Positions 1-7,574 of a stretch of 64,000 nucleotides of DNA are shown in pieces. The notes below the pieces were generated by a model. That model did no database searches and had not been told where the DNA came from. It was given only the letters and a program-made list of their open reading frames with translations. The stretch's first letter is position 1; every line of letters begins with the position of its first letter. Position numbers and translations under genes: made by a program. Source of the stretch: JACCXE01 sp963718605 (lineage in GTDB: Bacteria; Actinomycetota; Acidimicrobiia; Acidimicrobiales; JACCXE01); contig OY970363.1 of NCBI GenBank assembly GCA_963718605.1, positions 2,108,001-2,172,000 on the forward strand, in the 5' to 3' direction.

Positions 1-363
1 GTGGCTGCGCTCGAAGCGATGTCGCTCACGACCAAGGCGGGCATCGACGTGCGCACCGCGTCCGACGTCATCAAGCTCGCGGGGCCGTCGAATTACTTCC
101 TCGACCGCGCGATCGACGGCATCAACACCCGAGGCAAGCCGACCGAGTTCGCGCTGCGGCTCGCGGCCAAGGACGCCCGGCTCATCGGTGAGATGGGCGA
201 GACCTACGGCGTGCCGAGCGCCGCGGCCGCCGCCGTCTTCGAGTTCCTGAACGACGCAGTGGCGCGCGGGCTGGGCGATAACGACTGGGGCGACCTGGTG
301 ATCGCCGCCGAACAGCGCGGCGACGTCACGCTCAACATCACACCCAAACCCGAGGAGAAGTAG
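1..363 (+). CDS. Beta-hydroxyacid dehydrogenase, C-terminal part (cut by window edge)
   Basis: The 120 visible residues match the all-helical C-terminal domain of the 3-hydroxyisobutyrate / beta-hydroxyacid dehydrogenase family, NAD(P)-dependent enzymes that oxidise short hydroxyacids. The segment LAAKDARLIGEMGETYGVPS carries the family's conserved Lys-Asp pair and the gvp turn, followed by the typical ending with a gly-x-gly-x-asp motif (GLGDNDW). The N-terminal Rossmann domain must lie upstream of base 1, so the GTG at position 1 is not the real start. Its TAG stop overlaps the next start by one base, so it heads or continues the operon that includes the DUF35 and thiolase-like genes. Confidence 0.8.
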   Translation: MAALEAMSLTTKAGIDVRTASDVIKLAGPSNYFLDRAIDGINTRGKPTEFALRLAAKDARLIGEMGETYGVPSAAAAAVFEFLNDAVARGLGDNDWGDLVIAAEQRGDVTLNITPKPEEK

Positions 364-785
364 TGGGCCGAGTTTCGATGGCGGAGGACTACTTCGAGGT
401 CTCCGACGACCCGGCGAACCCGGTTCGGCTCAAAGGCAGCAAGTGTCAAGCGTGCGGCGAGGTGTTCTATCCCCGCCGCGTCGTGTGCGCGAAGTGTTTG
501 CACGAGGGGACCGACGACGTGTTCCTGGGGACGTCGGGCACGCTCTACACATGGACGTGGGTGCACCTGCCCCTGTTTGCGAAGACCGACTCGAAGGTGA
601 GCGCGTACGGCGTGGGCCAAGTCGACCTACCCGACGGCCCGCGCATCCAGGCGATCCTCAACGGGGAGCCGAGCGACTTCGCGATCGGCATGACGCTCGA
701 ACTCGACGTCGAGACGCTGCGCCAAGACGACGACGGCAACGACGTCGTCATTTACCGGTTCCGGCCGGTCGGAGCTGCGTCGTGA
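363..785 (+). CDS. DUF35 OB-fold / zinc-ribbon acyl-CoA-associated protein
   Basis: A 140-residue DUF35 protein: an N-terminal rubredoxin-like zinc ribbon (CQACGEVFYPRRVVCAKC, two CxxC pairs) followed by an OB-fold with the TWTWVH strand typical of the family. DUF35 proteins partner with SCP2-type thiolases or retro-aldolases; in the steroid-degrading Ltp2 system the DUF35 partner is required for activity. The next gene overlaps it by four bases (GTGA) and encodes such a thiolase-like protein, so a heteromeric complex is the likely role. GTG 363 is used here; ATG 378, five codons in, is an equally good start. Confidence 0.85.
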   Translation: MGRVSMAEDYFEVSDDPANPVRLKGSKCQACGEVFYPRRVVCAKCLHEGTDDVFLGTSGTLYTWTWVHLPLFAKTDSKVSAYGVGQVDLPDGPRIQAILNGEPSDFAIGMTLELDVETLRQDDDGNDVVIYRFRPVGAAS

Positions 786-1954
786 AAATCGAAGGCGCGG
801 CGATCGCCGGCGTTGGCCAGATCAAGTTCGACATGTATCGGGACACACCGTCGGTCGAACTCGCGCGCGACGCCGGCCTACTCGCACTGCACGACGCGGG
901 CATGACGCTGGCTGACATCGACGAGGTGTTCGTCGGCTACCTCGGTCTCGCGCACCAAGTCGGCGTCAAGGCGGTGAAGGAGTTCGGCCTCACCGGCCTA
1001 CCCGTCACGCACATCGAGAACGCGTCGGCTACCGGATTGTTCGCGTACCGCGAGGCCGCCTGGGCGGTGGCGTCGGGCCGCGCCGAAGTGGCTATGGCGT
1101 TGTGCTTCGACAAGATGACCGAGATGACCGCGGCGCGTGTCGCCGGGGGCAACCAGTCCCGCGGTGCGGGCCGTGATCAACTCGACGCGTCGATCCTGCC
1201 CGCCGCGTTCTTCGCCATGTGGGCGCAGCGGCGAATGCACGAATACGGCACCACGCCCGAGACGTTCGCCAAGATCGCGGCGAAGAACTGGAACCACGGC
1301 GCGCTGAACCCGCTGTCGCACCGTCAACCCGATCACATCGTCACCGCCGAGGAAGTGTTGGCGTCGCGGATGATCGCCGAGCCGCTCACGGCAATGATGG
1401 CCTGCCCGGCCGACGACGGCGCCGCCGCGATCATCGTGGCGAGCGAGGAGTGGGTGCGCGCCCACCACCCGGACCGGCGGGTCGTGCGACCGATGTCGTC
1501 GGCCGCGCAGAGCGAGGCCTACTCGCCGGGCCACGCGTTCCTCGGCCCGGTCGTCGGGCCCGCGACGATGACGCAGACGACTGGCCGAGAGGCGTACGAG
1601 CAGGCCGGCGTCGGCCCGGACGACGTGTCGCTCGCGATGTGCCACGACGCGTTCTCGAACGAAGAGCTCGAGTACTACGAGCTGCTCGGCTTCTGCGAGC
1701 CCGGCGAGGGCGACAAGTTGGTCGAAGCGGGCGAGACGTCGCTGGGCGGACGGATCCCGTTCAACACCGACGGGGGACTGATCGCGCGCGGCCACCCCGG
1801 TGGGCCGACCGGCGCCGCGATGGTGCACGAGATCGTCTTGCAGCTCCGGCATGAAGCCGGGGCGCGACAAGTGGAAGGCGCCCGCATCGGGCTGGCGCAC
1901 TGTGTTGGTGGCGGCAGCGTGTGCACCGTCAACCTCTTCGAAGGAGTGGACTGA
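782..1954 (+). CDS. SCP2-type thiolase-fold protein lacking the nucleophilic cysteine
   Basis: A 390-residue thiolase-superfamily protein of the SCP-x/Ltp2 lineage. Visible motifs: the N-terminal nucleophile region reads IENASATG (Ser82 where thiolases have Cys in N-C-A-T-G), the HDAF motif, LGFCEPGEG, the ARGHPGGPTGAA loop and a C-terminal HCVGGGS. Loss of the first Cys argues against classical thiolysis and fits a retro-aldolase (Ltp2-like) or a lyase working with the DUF35 partner upstream; that assignment is inference. GTG 782 overlaps the DUF35 stop, the usual coupling. The downstream gene overlaps by one base. Confidence 0.8.
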   Translation: MKIEGAAIAGVGQIKFDMYRDTPSVELARDAGLLALHDAGMTLADIDEVFVGYLGLAHQVGVKAVKEFGLTGLPVTHIENASATGLFAYREAAWAVASGRAEVAMALCFDKMTEMTAARVAGGNQSRGAGRDQLDASILPAAFFAMWAQRRMHEYGTTPETFAKIAAKNWNHGALNPLSHRQPDHIVTAEEVLASRMIAEPLTAMMACPADDGAAAIIVASEEWVRAHHPDRRVVRPMSSAAQSEAYSPGHAFLGPVVGPATMTQTTGREAYEQAGVGPDDVSLAMCHDAFSNEELEYYELLGFCEPGEGDKLVEAGETSLGGRIPFNTDGGLIARGHPGGPTGAAMVHEIVLQLRHEAGARQVEGARIGLAHCVGGGSVCTVNLFEGVD

Positions 1955-2325
1955 TGGGTGATCTGGAGACTGGCCGCGAGATTCAGACGAAGCTGTGGCC
2001 GCAGATGGCGACGGGCGGCACGCCGCGGCCTGTCAACAAACTCGCGCCTGACTTCTTCACGTACGTGGCGGAGACGGCGTTCGGCAAGATCTGGTCGCGG
2101 CCCGGTCTGCCGATTCGCGATCGTTCGTTGATAACGGTCGCGATGCTCGCGGCGCTCGGCAAGACCGGCGAGCTGCGCGGCCATCTCATGGGTGCGCGCA
2201 ACCTCGGCATCTCGCAGGAAGAGTTGGTCGAAGTGCTGATGCAAGTCGCGGTGTACGCCGGCGTACCCGCTGCGAACGAAGCACTGAACGTCGCCGCCGA
2301 AACCTTCGGCATCACCCTCGACTGA
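1954..2325 (+). CDS. Carboxymuconolactone decarboxylase family protein
   Basis: A 123-residue single-domain CMD-family protein. It shows the family's helical signature, with RDRSLITVAMLAALGK and the HLMGARNLGISQEELVEV helix leading to VAVYAGVPAANEAL. It lacks the CxxC of AhpD-type peroxidase partners, so it belongs with the decarboxylase/lactonase branch. The substrate is unknown; the operon context suggests an acyl-CoA or ring-cleavage intermediate. ATG 1954 overlaps the thiolase-like stop (TGATG) and is preceded by a purine-rich GAAGGAG ribosome-binding site. It is the last gene of the operon. Confidence 0.8.
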   Translation: MGDLETGREIQTKLWPQMATGGTPRPVNKLAPDFFTYVAETAFGKIWSRPGLPIRDRSLITVAMLAALGKTGELRGHLMGARNLGISQEELVEVLMQVAVYAGVPAANEALNVAAETFGITLD

Positions 2326-2336
2326 ACGACGCCGGC

Positions 2337-2963
2337 TTAGTTTGCGTACGCGTCGCAGACGGCGCGGCGACCGCCACCGTCGAGTACCACCGCGCCGCCC
2401 TGGAGGTCCCAGTGCGGGTTTGCGCGCATCAACGCGGTCAAGAAGGTCTCTTCCTCGCCGACGGGGCTCGGGCAGTCCGCCGCCGTTGACGAGATCGGAC
2501 CCACGTCGATGGTGTTGGCGTGAATCACAACGGGTGCGCTGATCGTGTTGCACCCGCCCGTCCACGTCGCGGATTGCGCGCTGCCGTTCTGGCGGAACGT
2601 GATCGTCAGGCGGTTCTGGATCGGGTAGTCGTTGCCGTCCTGGCTCGCTGACCGCACCAGCAGGGTGTTGCCGACCAACACGTTGTCGGCCTTCGGCGCC
2701 GACGTCGAGGTGGTGCTTGTGGAGGTTGAACTGGTCGAGCTCGTCGACGTAGACGGCGCAGATTCGGTTGTCGTGTCGGTGGGTTCAGTCGTAGTCGAGA
2801 ACCCATCGGCCGACGTGGGCGTGGTGTCCTCGACCGCGGTGAACTGGTGCGGGCCGCTATCGGGCACGTGAATCGCCAGCCCGAGCGCCGCGCCCATGAG
2901 CAACACCACGATCGTCCAGCCGAGCACGCCGCGCCCCCGGATCTTCTGGCCCGGCACGTTCAA
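2337..2963 (-). CDS. Membrane-anchored META-domain protein with Ser/Thr-rich stalk
   Basis: A 208-residue protein with one N-terminal membrane segment (about residues 13-31), a low-complexity Ser/Thr/acidic stalk (about 45-90) and a C-terminal META/HslJ-like domain recognised by the G-C-N turn (TGGCNTIS), an sT-x-x-x-C stretch (ISSTAADC) and an E-rich helix ending in a W-D-L strand. Such domains are extracytoplasmic; HslJ-type proteins are linked to stress or inhibitor resistance, but no specific role is known. The start is a TTG overlapping the stop of the upstream crotonase gene (TTGA), so translation is probably coupled. Confidence 0.7.
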   Translation of the reverse strand: MNVPGQKIRGRGVLGWTIVVLLMGAALGLAIHVPDSGPHQFTAVEDTTPTSADGFSTTTEPTDTTTESAPSTSTSSTSSTSTSTTSTSAPKADNVLVGNTLLVRSASQDGNDYPIQNRLTITFRQNGSAQSATWTGGCNTISAPVVIHANTIDVGPISSTAADCPSPVGEEETFLTALMRANPHWDLQGGAVVLDGGGRRAVCDAYAN

Positions 2964-3760
2964 CGGCCCCGGAAGGTCGGCGAGCGCTTTTCCATAATGG
3001 CGGCGACGGCCTCTTTGCCGTCCTGGCTGTCGAGGCCGCGCAGCGCGAGGCGGATTTCGTTAACGGCGCGGGCGTCGAGATCGGTGATCAACAATGATCG
3101 CGCGACCAGTCGCTTGGTTTGCCGCACCGCCAGCGGCGCTTGCTGCGCGATCGCCTCGCAGTACTCGAGCAACCGGGCGTCGAGCGCGTCTGCGGCGACC
3201 ACTTCCCCGACGAGGCCACGCGCGAGGGCTTCGTCCGCCGCGACCATGCGCGACTCCAACAAGAACCGCATGGCCTGTTCGTGGCCGACCAGCGTGGGCA
3301 GGCTCCACGTGAGTCCGCCGTCGGGCGACGTGCCGGCGCGGAGGTAGCCGGGATGCAACCGCGCGGTGTCGCTCGCGATGCGGATGTCGGCCGCCATCGC
3401 CAATGACAGACCAGCGCCGACCGCGACCCCGTTGACGCCGGCCACAACCGGCTTGTCGGTGTCGAGACGAAGGGCGACGAGGAACCGGCCAACCCAGCCC
3501 TTCTCGTCGAGGAATCGCTCCTGTTCGGACAGACCCGTCTCGACCTCCGCTCCATCCCCCGGTCCGAGATCGAGACCTGAGCAGAACGCGTCGCCGTTGC
3601 CCGTTATCGCGATCACGCGCACGTCGTCGTCATCGTTGGCGCGCTGCACCCCGCGCACGATCGCCCAACCGAGTTCGGCCGTCAGCGCGTTCTTGCGCTC
3701 TGGCCGATTGAGGCGCAGCACGCGCACGTGACCAACTGTCTGTTCCTCCAGCACACCCAT
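2960..3760 (-). CDS. Enoyl-CoA hydratase/isomerase family protein, PaaG-like active site
   Basis: A 266-residue crotonase-fold enzyme acting on acyl-CoAs in the cytosol. The oxyanion-hole segments are present (FCSGLDLG and NGVAVGAGLSLAM). The two catalytic glutamates of enoyl-CoA hydratase are missing: the first position is Ser119 and the second falls in HPGYLRAG. Instead Asp147 in SPDGGLTW matches the catalytic Asp of PaaG-type delta3,delta2-isomerases, so isomerase is the better reading. It is divergent from the amidohydrolase at 3818 and is followed by the META-domain gene with a four-base overlap. Confidence 0.8.
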   Translation of the reverse strand: MGVLEEQTVGHVRVLRLNRPERKNALTAELGWAIVRGVQRANDDDDVRVIAITGNGDAFCSGLDLGPGDGAEVETGLSEQERFLDEKGWVGRFLVALRLDTDKPVVAGVNGVAVGAGLSLAMAADIRIASDTARLHPGYLRAGTSPDGGLTWSLPTLVGHEQAMRFLLESRMVAADEALARGLVGEVVAADALDARLLEYCEAIAQQAPLAVRQTKRLVARSLLITDLDARAVNEIRLALRGLDSQDGKEAVAAIMEKRSPTFRGR

Positions 3761-3804
3761 GTCCGAAACGATCGCACGCGCAGCAACATGACGCTCGTGT
3801 TAGA

Positions 3805-3810
3805 TACGGT
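3805..3810 (+). promoter_or_regulatory. Predicted -10 box of a leaderless promoter
   Basis: TACGGT lies 7 nt before ATG 3818. No ribosome-binding site precedes the ATG, so transcription probably begins at or next to the start codon of the amidohydrolase gene. Confidence 0.5.
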
Positions 3811-3817
3811 CTGGCCC

Positions 3818-4987
3818 ATGGCGCTCAGGGACACGGTCATTGCCGACAGCGACCTCCATGTGATGGAGCCGCCGGATCTGTGGGAGCGCTACATCGCCCC
3901 CGAGTACCTGCACGCGGCGCCGAAGGGGTTGACCGAGATCACCCGCGACATGCGGGTGCGGGTGAAGAACCACACGCTCCTGCGCCTCGGTTCGGTGAGC
4001 CCGCAGGCGGTCGACGCCCCGCGCCGCGGTTGGCGGCCCGAGCACGAGAACGTCTACGCCGCGCCTGAAGCAGCCGGATGGGACGCGGCCTCGCAGGTCG
4101 CGGCGATGGACCAGGAAGGTCTCGACCTCGCCGTGCTGTTCCCGAGCCGAGGGCTGTTCGTGTTGGGCCTCGACTCATCCGAGGCGATCGGGTCCGACGG
4201 CCTCGAGCCACCCTTCGCCAGCGCGATCGCGCGTGCCTACAACGACTACATCAAGGACATGTGCGACCACGCACCGGATCGCATGTTCGGCGCGGCGATG
4301 GTCGCGCCCCATGACGTGCCCGGCGCCGTGCTCGAAGCGCGCCGCGCCGTCGAAGAACTCGGATTCAAGGCCGTGTTCCTCGCGCCCGGTTGCGTGAACC
4401 GTCGCCCGTGGCATCACCCGGCCTACGACCCGCTGTGGGAGGAGATCCAGCGCCTCGGTGTGCCGATCACGTTCCACGGCGGCGGCCAGACGCACCTGAC
4501 CCCGGACTTCTCGCTCGGCGTGCTCGACAAGTTGATGCTGTGGCACACGTTCAACCAGCCGCTGGCGATTCAGTTTGTGACTGTGTCGCTGTGCGGCGGC
4601 GGCGTGCTGGAACGCTTCCCGCGCCTGCGCGTCGGCCTGCTCGAAGGCAACTGCTCCTGGGCGCCGTGGCTGCTGCACCGCCTCGACGAGCACTACGAGT
4701 GGGTTGGCGCGATAGACGCGCCCGACCTCACCATGAAGCCGAGCGACTACTTCCGTCGGCAGTGTTTTCTCGGCATCGAAGCCGAGGAGGAAACCGCGCA
4801 GCCCTACCTCGACACGTTCGGTGACGAGAACCTGGTGTTCTCCACCGACTACCCGCACGGCGATTCGATGTTCCCGCACGCCGTCGACACGTTCGACAAG
4901 ATGCCGTACCCGGCCGCGTCGAAGGCGAAGATCTGCGGCGAAAACTGGGAGCGGCTCTACAACATCCCCCTCGTCAAGCACACGTGA
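3818..4987 (+). CDS. Amidohydrolase 2 family metal-dependent hydrolase/decarboxylase
   Basis: A 389-residue TIM-barrel enzyme of the ACMSD / gamma-resorcylate decarboxylase-like amidohydrolase-2 family common in actinobacterial lipid and aromatic catabolism. Metal-site signatures are the N-terminal DSDLHV (Asp12, His14), a mid-barrel TFHGGG histidine, and the C-terminal FSTDYPH aspartate. The substrate cannot be read from sequence. ATG 3818 is chosen over the upstream ATG 3788 because homology begins at MALRDTVIADSD and a TANNNT box lies 7 nt before it. The acyl-CoA dehydrogenase gene follows with a GTGA overlap. Confidence 0.85.
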   Translation: MALRDTVIADSDLHVMEPPDLWERYIAPEYLHAAPKGLTEITRDMRVRVKNHTLLRLGSVSPQAVDAPRRGWRPEHENVYAAPEAAGWDAASQVAAMDQEGLDLAVLFPSRGLFVLGLDSSEAIGSDGLEPPFASAIARAYNDYIKDMCDHAPDRMFGAAMVAPHDVPGAVLEARRAVEELGFKAVFLAPGCVNRRPWHHPAYDPLWEEIQRLGVPITFHGGGQTHLTPDFSLGVLDKLMLWHTFNQPLAIQFVTVSLCGGGVLERFPRLRVGLLEGNCSWAPWLLHRLDEHYEWVGAIDAPDLTMKPSDYFRRQCFLGIEAEEETAQPYLDTFGDENLVFSTDYPHGDSMFPHAVDTFDKMPYPAASKAKICGENWERLYNIPLVKHT

Positions 4988-6039
4988 GCGTTCGAGCGTG
5001 GCTCGAAACCCAGACCGTCCCGTCACCTAACGCGTCTTTCGAGGAACTGCGCGCCTGGAACGCAGTGTTGTTCGACGCCGGTTGGGCCGCACCGTCATGG
5101 CCCGCCGAATTCGGGGGACGCGACGCGTCACTAGCGGAACAGCTCGAATACAACGAAGCGATGTCCGGCGTCCCGGGCCCCGTGAACGCGATCGGTGTCG
5201 CGAATATCGCGCCGGCGATCATGACCTACGGCACCGACGAGCAGAAGGCGCGCTTCATTCGCCCGATGTTGCGCGGCGACGACATCTGGTCCCAAGGCAT
5301 GAGCGAGCCTGAAGCCGGCTCCGACCTCGCGTCATTGCGGTGCGCGGCGGTGACGGACGGCGAGGACTTTGTCATCAACGGGCAGAAGACGTGGAACTCG
5401 AACGGGCACTTGGCCGACTGGTGCCAGCTGTACGTGCGCACGGATTCTTCCGTCGCCAAACACAAAGGCATCACGTGTTTCCTCGTCGACATGCGAACTC
5501 CGGGAATCGACGCGCGGCCGATGACCACGATGGCGGGTGACCAGTCCTTCGCGGAACTGTTCCTGACCGACGTGCGCGTGCCCGCGTCGTCGATGCTCGG
5601 CGAGTTGAACGACGGATGGTCGGTGGCCACGCGCACGCTTGCCAACGAACGGGCCGGCGTCGCGAACCTGTACCTCACGCAGCGCCGCTCGTTCGACCGC
5701 CTGTGCGCGGCGCTCGGCCCGCTTGACGCGGTTGGGCGCAATGAACTCGCGACGCGTTACATCGAGGTGCGGCTGCTGGAGTTGCTCGGTAAGCGCACGG
5801 TTGGCGCGACGCTTGCCGGTAGGCAACCGGGCGCCGAAGGCAGCGTGGTGAAGCTCGCGTGGTCGCAGTGCGCCCAGCGGTTGGCCAACACCGCAGTCGA
5901 CCTCTTGCACGATTGCGACGGGTCGTGGGGCACGGCGATGTTGTCGTCGCGGTCGCTGTCCATCGCCGGTGGCACCACCGAGGTGAACAAGAACATCATC
6001 GCCGAGCGCGTCCTCGGCCTCCCGCGGGAGCCGCGCTAG
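4984..6039 (+). CDS. Acyl-CoA dehydrogenase (FadE-like), short N-terminus
   Basis: A 351-residue flavoprotein that would desaturate an acyl-CoA thioester. It shows the FAD/substrate segments MSEPEAGSDLASL and INGQKTWNSN and a C-terminal GGTTEVNKNIIAERVLGLP. Glu222 (LANERAGV) sits where isovaleryl-CoA-type enzymes place the catalytic base; the alternative C-terminal Glu is Ala here. At 351 residues it lacks roughly 25-30 N-terminal residues compared with typical family members. It is translationally coupled to the amidohydrolase upstream and ends in a four-base convergent overlap with the crotonase gene on the other strand. Confidence 0.88.
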   Translation: MSVRAWLETQTVPSPNASFEELRAWNAVLFDAGWAAPSWPAEFGGRDASLAEQLEYNEAMSGVPGPVNAIGVANIAPAIMTYGTDEQKARFIRPMLRGDDIWSQGMSEPEAGSDLASLRCAAVTDGEDFVINGQKTWNSNGHLADWCQLYVRTDSSVAKHKGITCFLVDMRTPGIDARPMTTMAGDQSFAELFLTDVRVPASSMLGELNDGWSVATRTLANERAGVANLYLTQRRSFDRLCAALGPLDAVGRNELATRYIEVRLLELLGKRTVGATLAGRQPGAEGSVVKLAWSQCAQRLANTAVDLLHDCDGSWGTAMLSSRSLSIAGGTTEVNKNIIAERVLGLPREPR

Positions 6040-6803
6040 CTCTCCGGTTTCATCGCCTCCGCTGAGGCTTGGTACTCGGGCGTGTCGTGCGACGCGTTCT
6101 CGGCGTCGAGGCCGTGTTGCAGGGCACGTTCGGCGTTCGCCTTGAGGTGACGATTCAGGAGCAGCTTGGTTTGCTGCACGGCCTGAGGTGGCTGCGCGGC
6201 GAGGCGGTGTGCGAACGCCAGCGATGCGTCGAGCAGTTCGTCGCGCGGGACCGAGAAGTTCGCGAGACCGAGCTCGACGGCCACGTCGGCCGGCATGCGG
6301 TCGCCGGTGAGCATGTACTGCTTTGCCTTCAACAGGCTCGTGCTCGCCGGCCAGCCCACCGCGCCGCCGTCGCCTGCGACCAACGCGACCGACACGTGGG
6401 GGTCGGCGATGAAGGTCTCGCTCGCGATGAACACGATGTCGCACAACGTTGCGATGGTGCAGCCGAGCCCGACCGCAGGACCGTTCACCGCCGCGACCAC
6501 CGGCAGCGGAAAGTCGATCATCGCTTCGACGATCTCGCGCGCTTGGCGCATCGACTTGGCGCGGAAGTCGAGGTCGACACGGCGCCGTTCGAAGTCGTCG
6601 AACGAGCCGCCGGCGCTAAACGCCCGCCCCGCTCCGGTCAGCACGACGGCGCGCGCATCGACGTCGGCGCGCAATGCTGACCAGAGGGACAAGAACGATT
6701 CGTGCATCTGCTCGGAGAAGGCGTTGAGCTCGTCGGGCACGTTGAGCGTGGCGACGCGGACCGGTCCATCCGCTGCTACTGCGATCCCCGCGATGTCGTA
6801 CAA
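6036..6803 (-). CDS. Enoyl-CoA hydratase/isomerase family protein
   Basis: A 255-residue crotonase-fold protein with the oxyanion-hole motifs FSAGGSFDDF and NGPAVGLGCTIATLCDI and the downstream segment ADPHVSVALVAGDGG. The hydratase glutamate following G-x-G-C is Thr, so the exact reaction (hydration, isomerisation or another crotonase chemistry) is unclear. The start is TTG 6803 with a good ribosome-binding site (GGAGGAAC) in the 14-nt gap to the divergent SDR gene. Its 3' end overlaps the acyl-CoA dehydrogenase convergently by four bases. Confidence 0.8.
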   Translation of the reverse strand: MYDIAGIAVAADGPVRVATLNVPDELNAFSEQMHESFLSLWSALRADVDARAVVLTGAGRAFSAGGSFDDFERRRVDLDFRAKSMRQAREIVEAMIDFPLPVVAAVNGPAVGLGCTIATLCDIVFIASETFIADPHVSVALVAGDGGAVGWPASTSLLKAKQYMLTGDRMPADVAVELGLANFSVPRDELLDASLAFAHRLAAQPPQAVQQTKLLLNRHLKANAERALQHGLDAENASHDTPEYQASAEAMKPES

Positions 6804-6804
6804 C

Positions 6805-6810
6805 TACGTT
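6805..6810 (+). promoter_or_regulatory. Predicted -10 box of a leaderless promoter
   Basis: TACGTT lies 7 nt before ATG 6818. On the other strand the same bases are the ribosome-binding site of the divergent crotonase gene. Confidence 0.45.
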
Positions 6811-6817
6811 CCTCCGT

Positions 6818-7549
6818 ATGAGTGCAGGACCGAGGGTAGCGATAGTCACCGGCGGCAGCAGCGGCATCGGCTTGGCGTGCGGCCGGTTGCTGGTCGATAA
6901 CGGGTACGACGTTGTGCTCACGGCGCGGCGTGAGGACGTGCTGAAAGAAGCGGCGGAATCGATCGGCGCGCGTTACGCCGCGGGCGACAGCGCGGACGAG
7001 GATGCGTTCGCGAGCGTCGTCGCCAACGCGGGACGGGTCGACCTGCTCGTGCACGCCGCGGGAGTCATGGACGGCACGTTTGTGCGCAAGGAGACGGCGG
7101 CCACGTTCGACGCCGTGATCCGCACGAACCTGCGCGCCGCGTTCGTCACCTCGGCCGCGGTCCTGCCGGTGATGGGCGAGGGCGGACGCATCATCTTTTT
7201 GTCGTCCTCGTCGGCGCACGCGCCCCAGCCGGGCAAGGCCGCGTACAGCGCGTCGAAGGCGGGACTGAACGCGTTTGCGTCGGCCATGGCGCGCGAGGTC
7301 GACCGCGATGGCGTCAATGTGCACGTCATCACGACCGGCCCGGTCGCGACCCCGATGCTCGACGACGTCCATTTCCCGATGCTGGCGCTCAACGCCGACG
7401 ACATCGCTCGGGCTGTGCTGTTTCTCGACCAGTTGCCACCCAATGTTTCGCTTTTCGAACTCGAGATGAACTCCGTCGAGAAGGGGCCGTTCGCGCCGCA
7501 ACCGTTCGTGCCCGAAGCTGCGAAGAAGCTCGGAAGAACCGAACTTTGA
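6818..7549 (+). CDS. Short-chain dehydrogenase/reductase
   Basis: A 243-residue classical SDR using NAD(P)(H). The cofactor loop TGGSSGIG lies at residues 11-18 and the catalytic motif YSASK has Tyr143 and Lys147, with the serine in the preceding FLSSSSAH strand. A-A-G at 81-83 replaces the usual NNAG. The C-terminus (LFELEMNSVEKGPF) is typical of the cytosolic 3-ketoacyl or alcohol SDR group. The substrate is unknown; neighbours suggest acyl-CoA or alcohol intermediates. The start is leaderless-like, with TACGTT 7 nt upstream. Confidence 0.85.
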   Translation: MSAGPRVAIVTGGSSGIGLACGRLLVDNGYDVVLTARREDVLKEAAESIGARYAAGDSADEDAFASVVANAGRVDLLVHAAGVMDGTFVRKETAATFDAVIRTNLRAAFVTSAAVLPVMGEGGRIIFLSSSSAHAPQPGKAAYSASKAGLNAFASAMAREVDRDGVNVHVITTGPVATPMLDDVHFPMLALNADDIARAVLFLDQLPPNVSLFELEMNSVEKGPFAPQPFVPEAAKKLGRTEL

Positions 7550-7561
7550 CCCCTCGCCCGG

Positions 7562-7567
7562 TAACCT
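7562..7567 (+). promoter_or_regulatory. Predicted -10 box of a leaderless promoter
   Basis: TAACCT lies 7 nt before TTG 7575, the start of the exported M15 peptidase, and there is no ribosome-binding site in the 25-nt gap. It supports TTG as a genuine start codon. Confidence 0.5.
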
Positions 7568-7574
7568 CTGGCGC

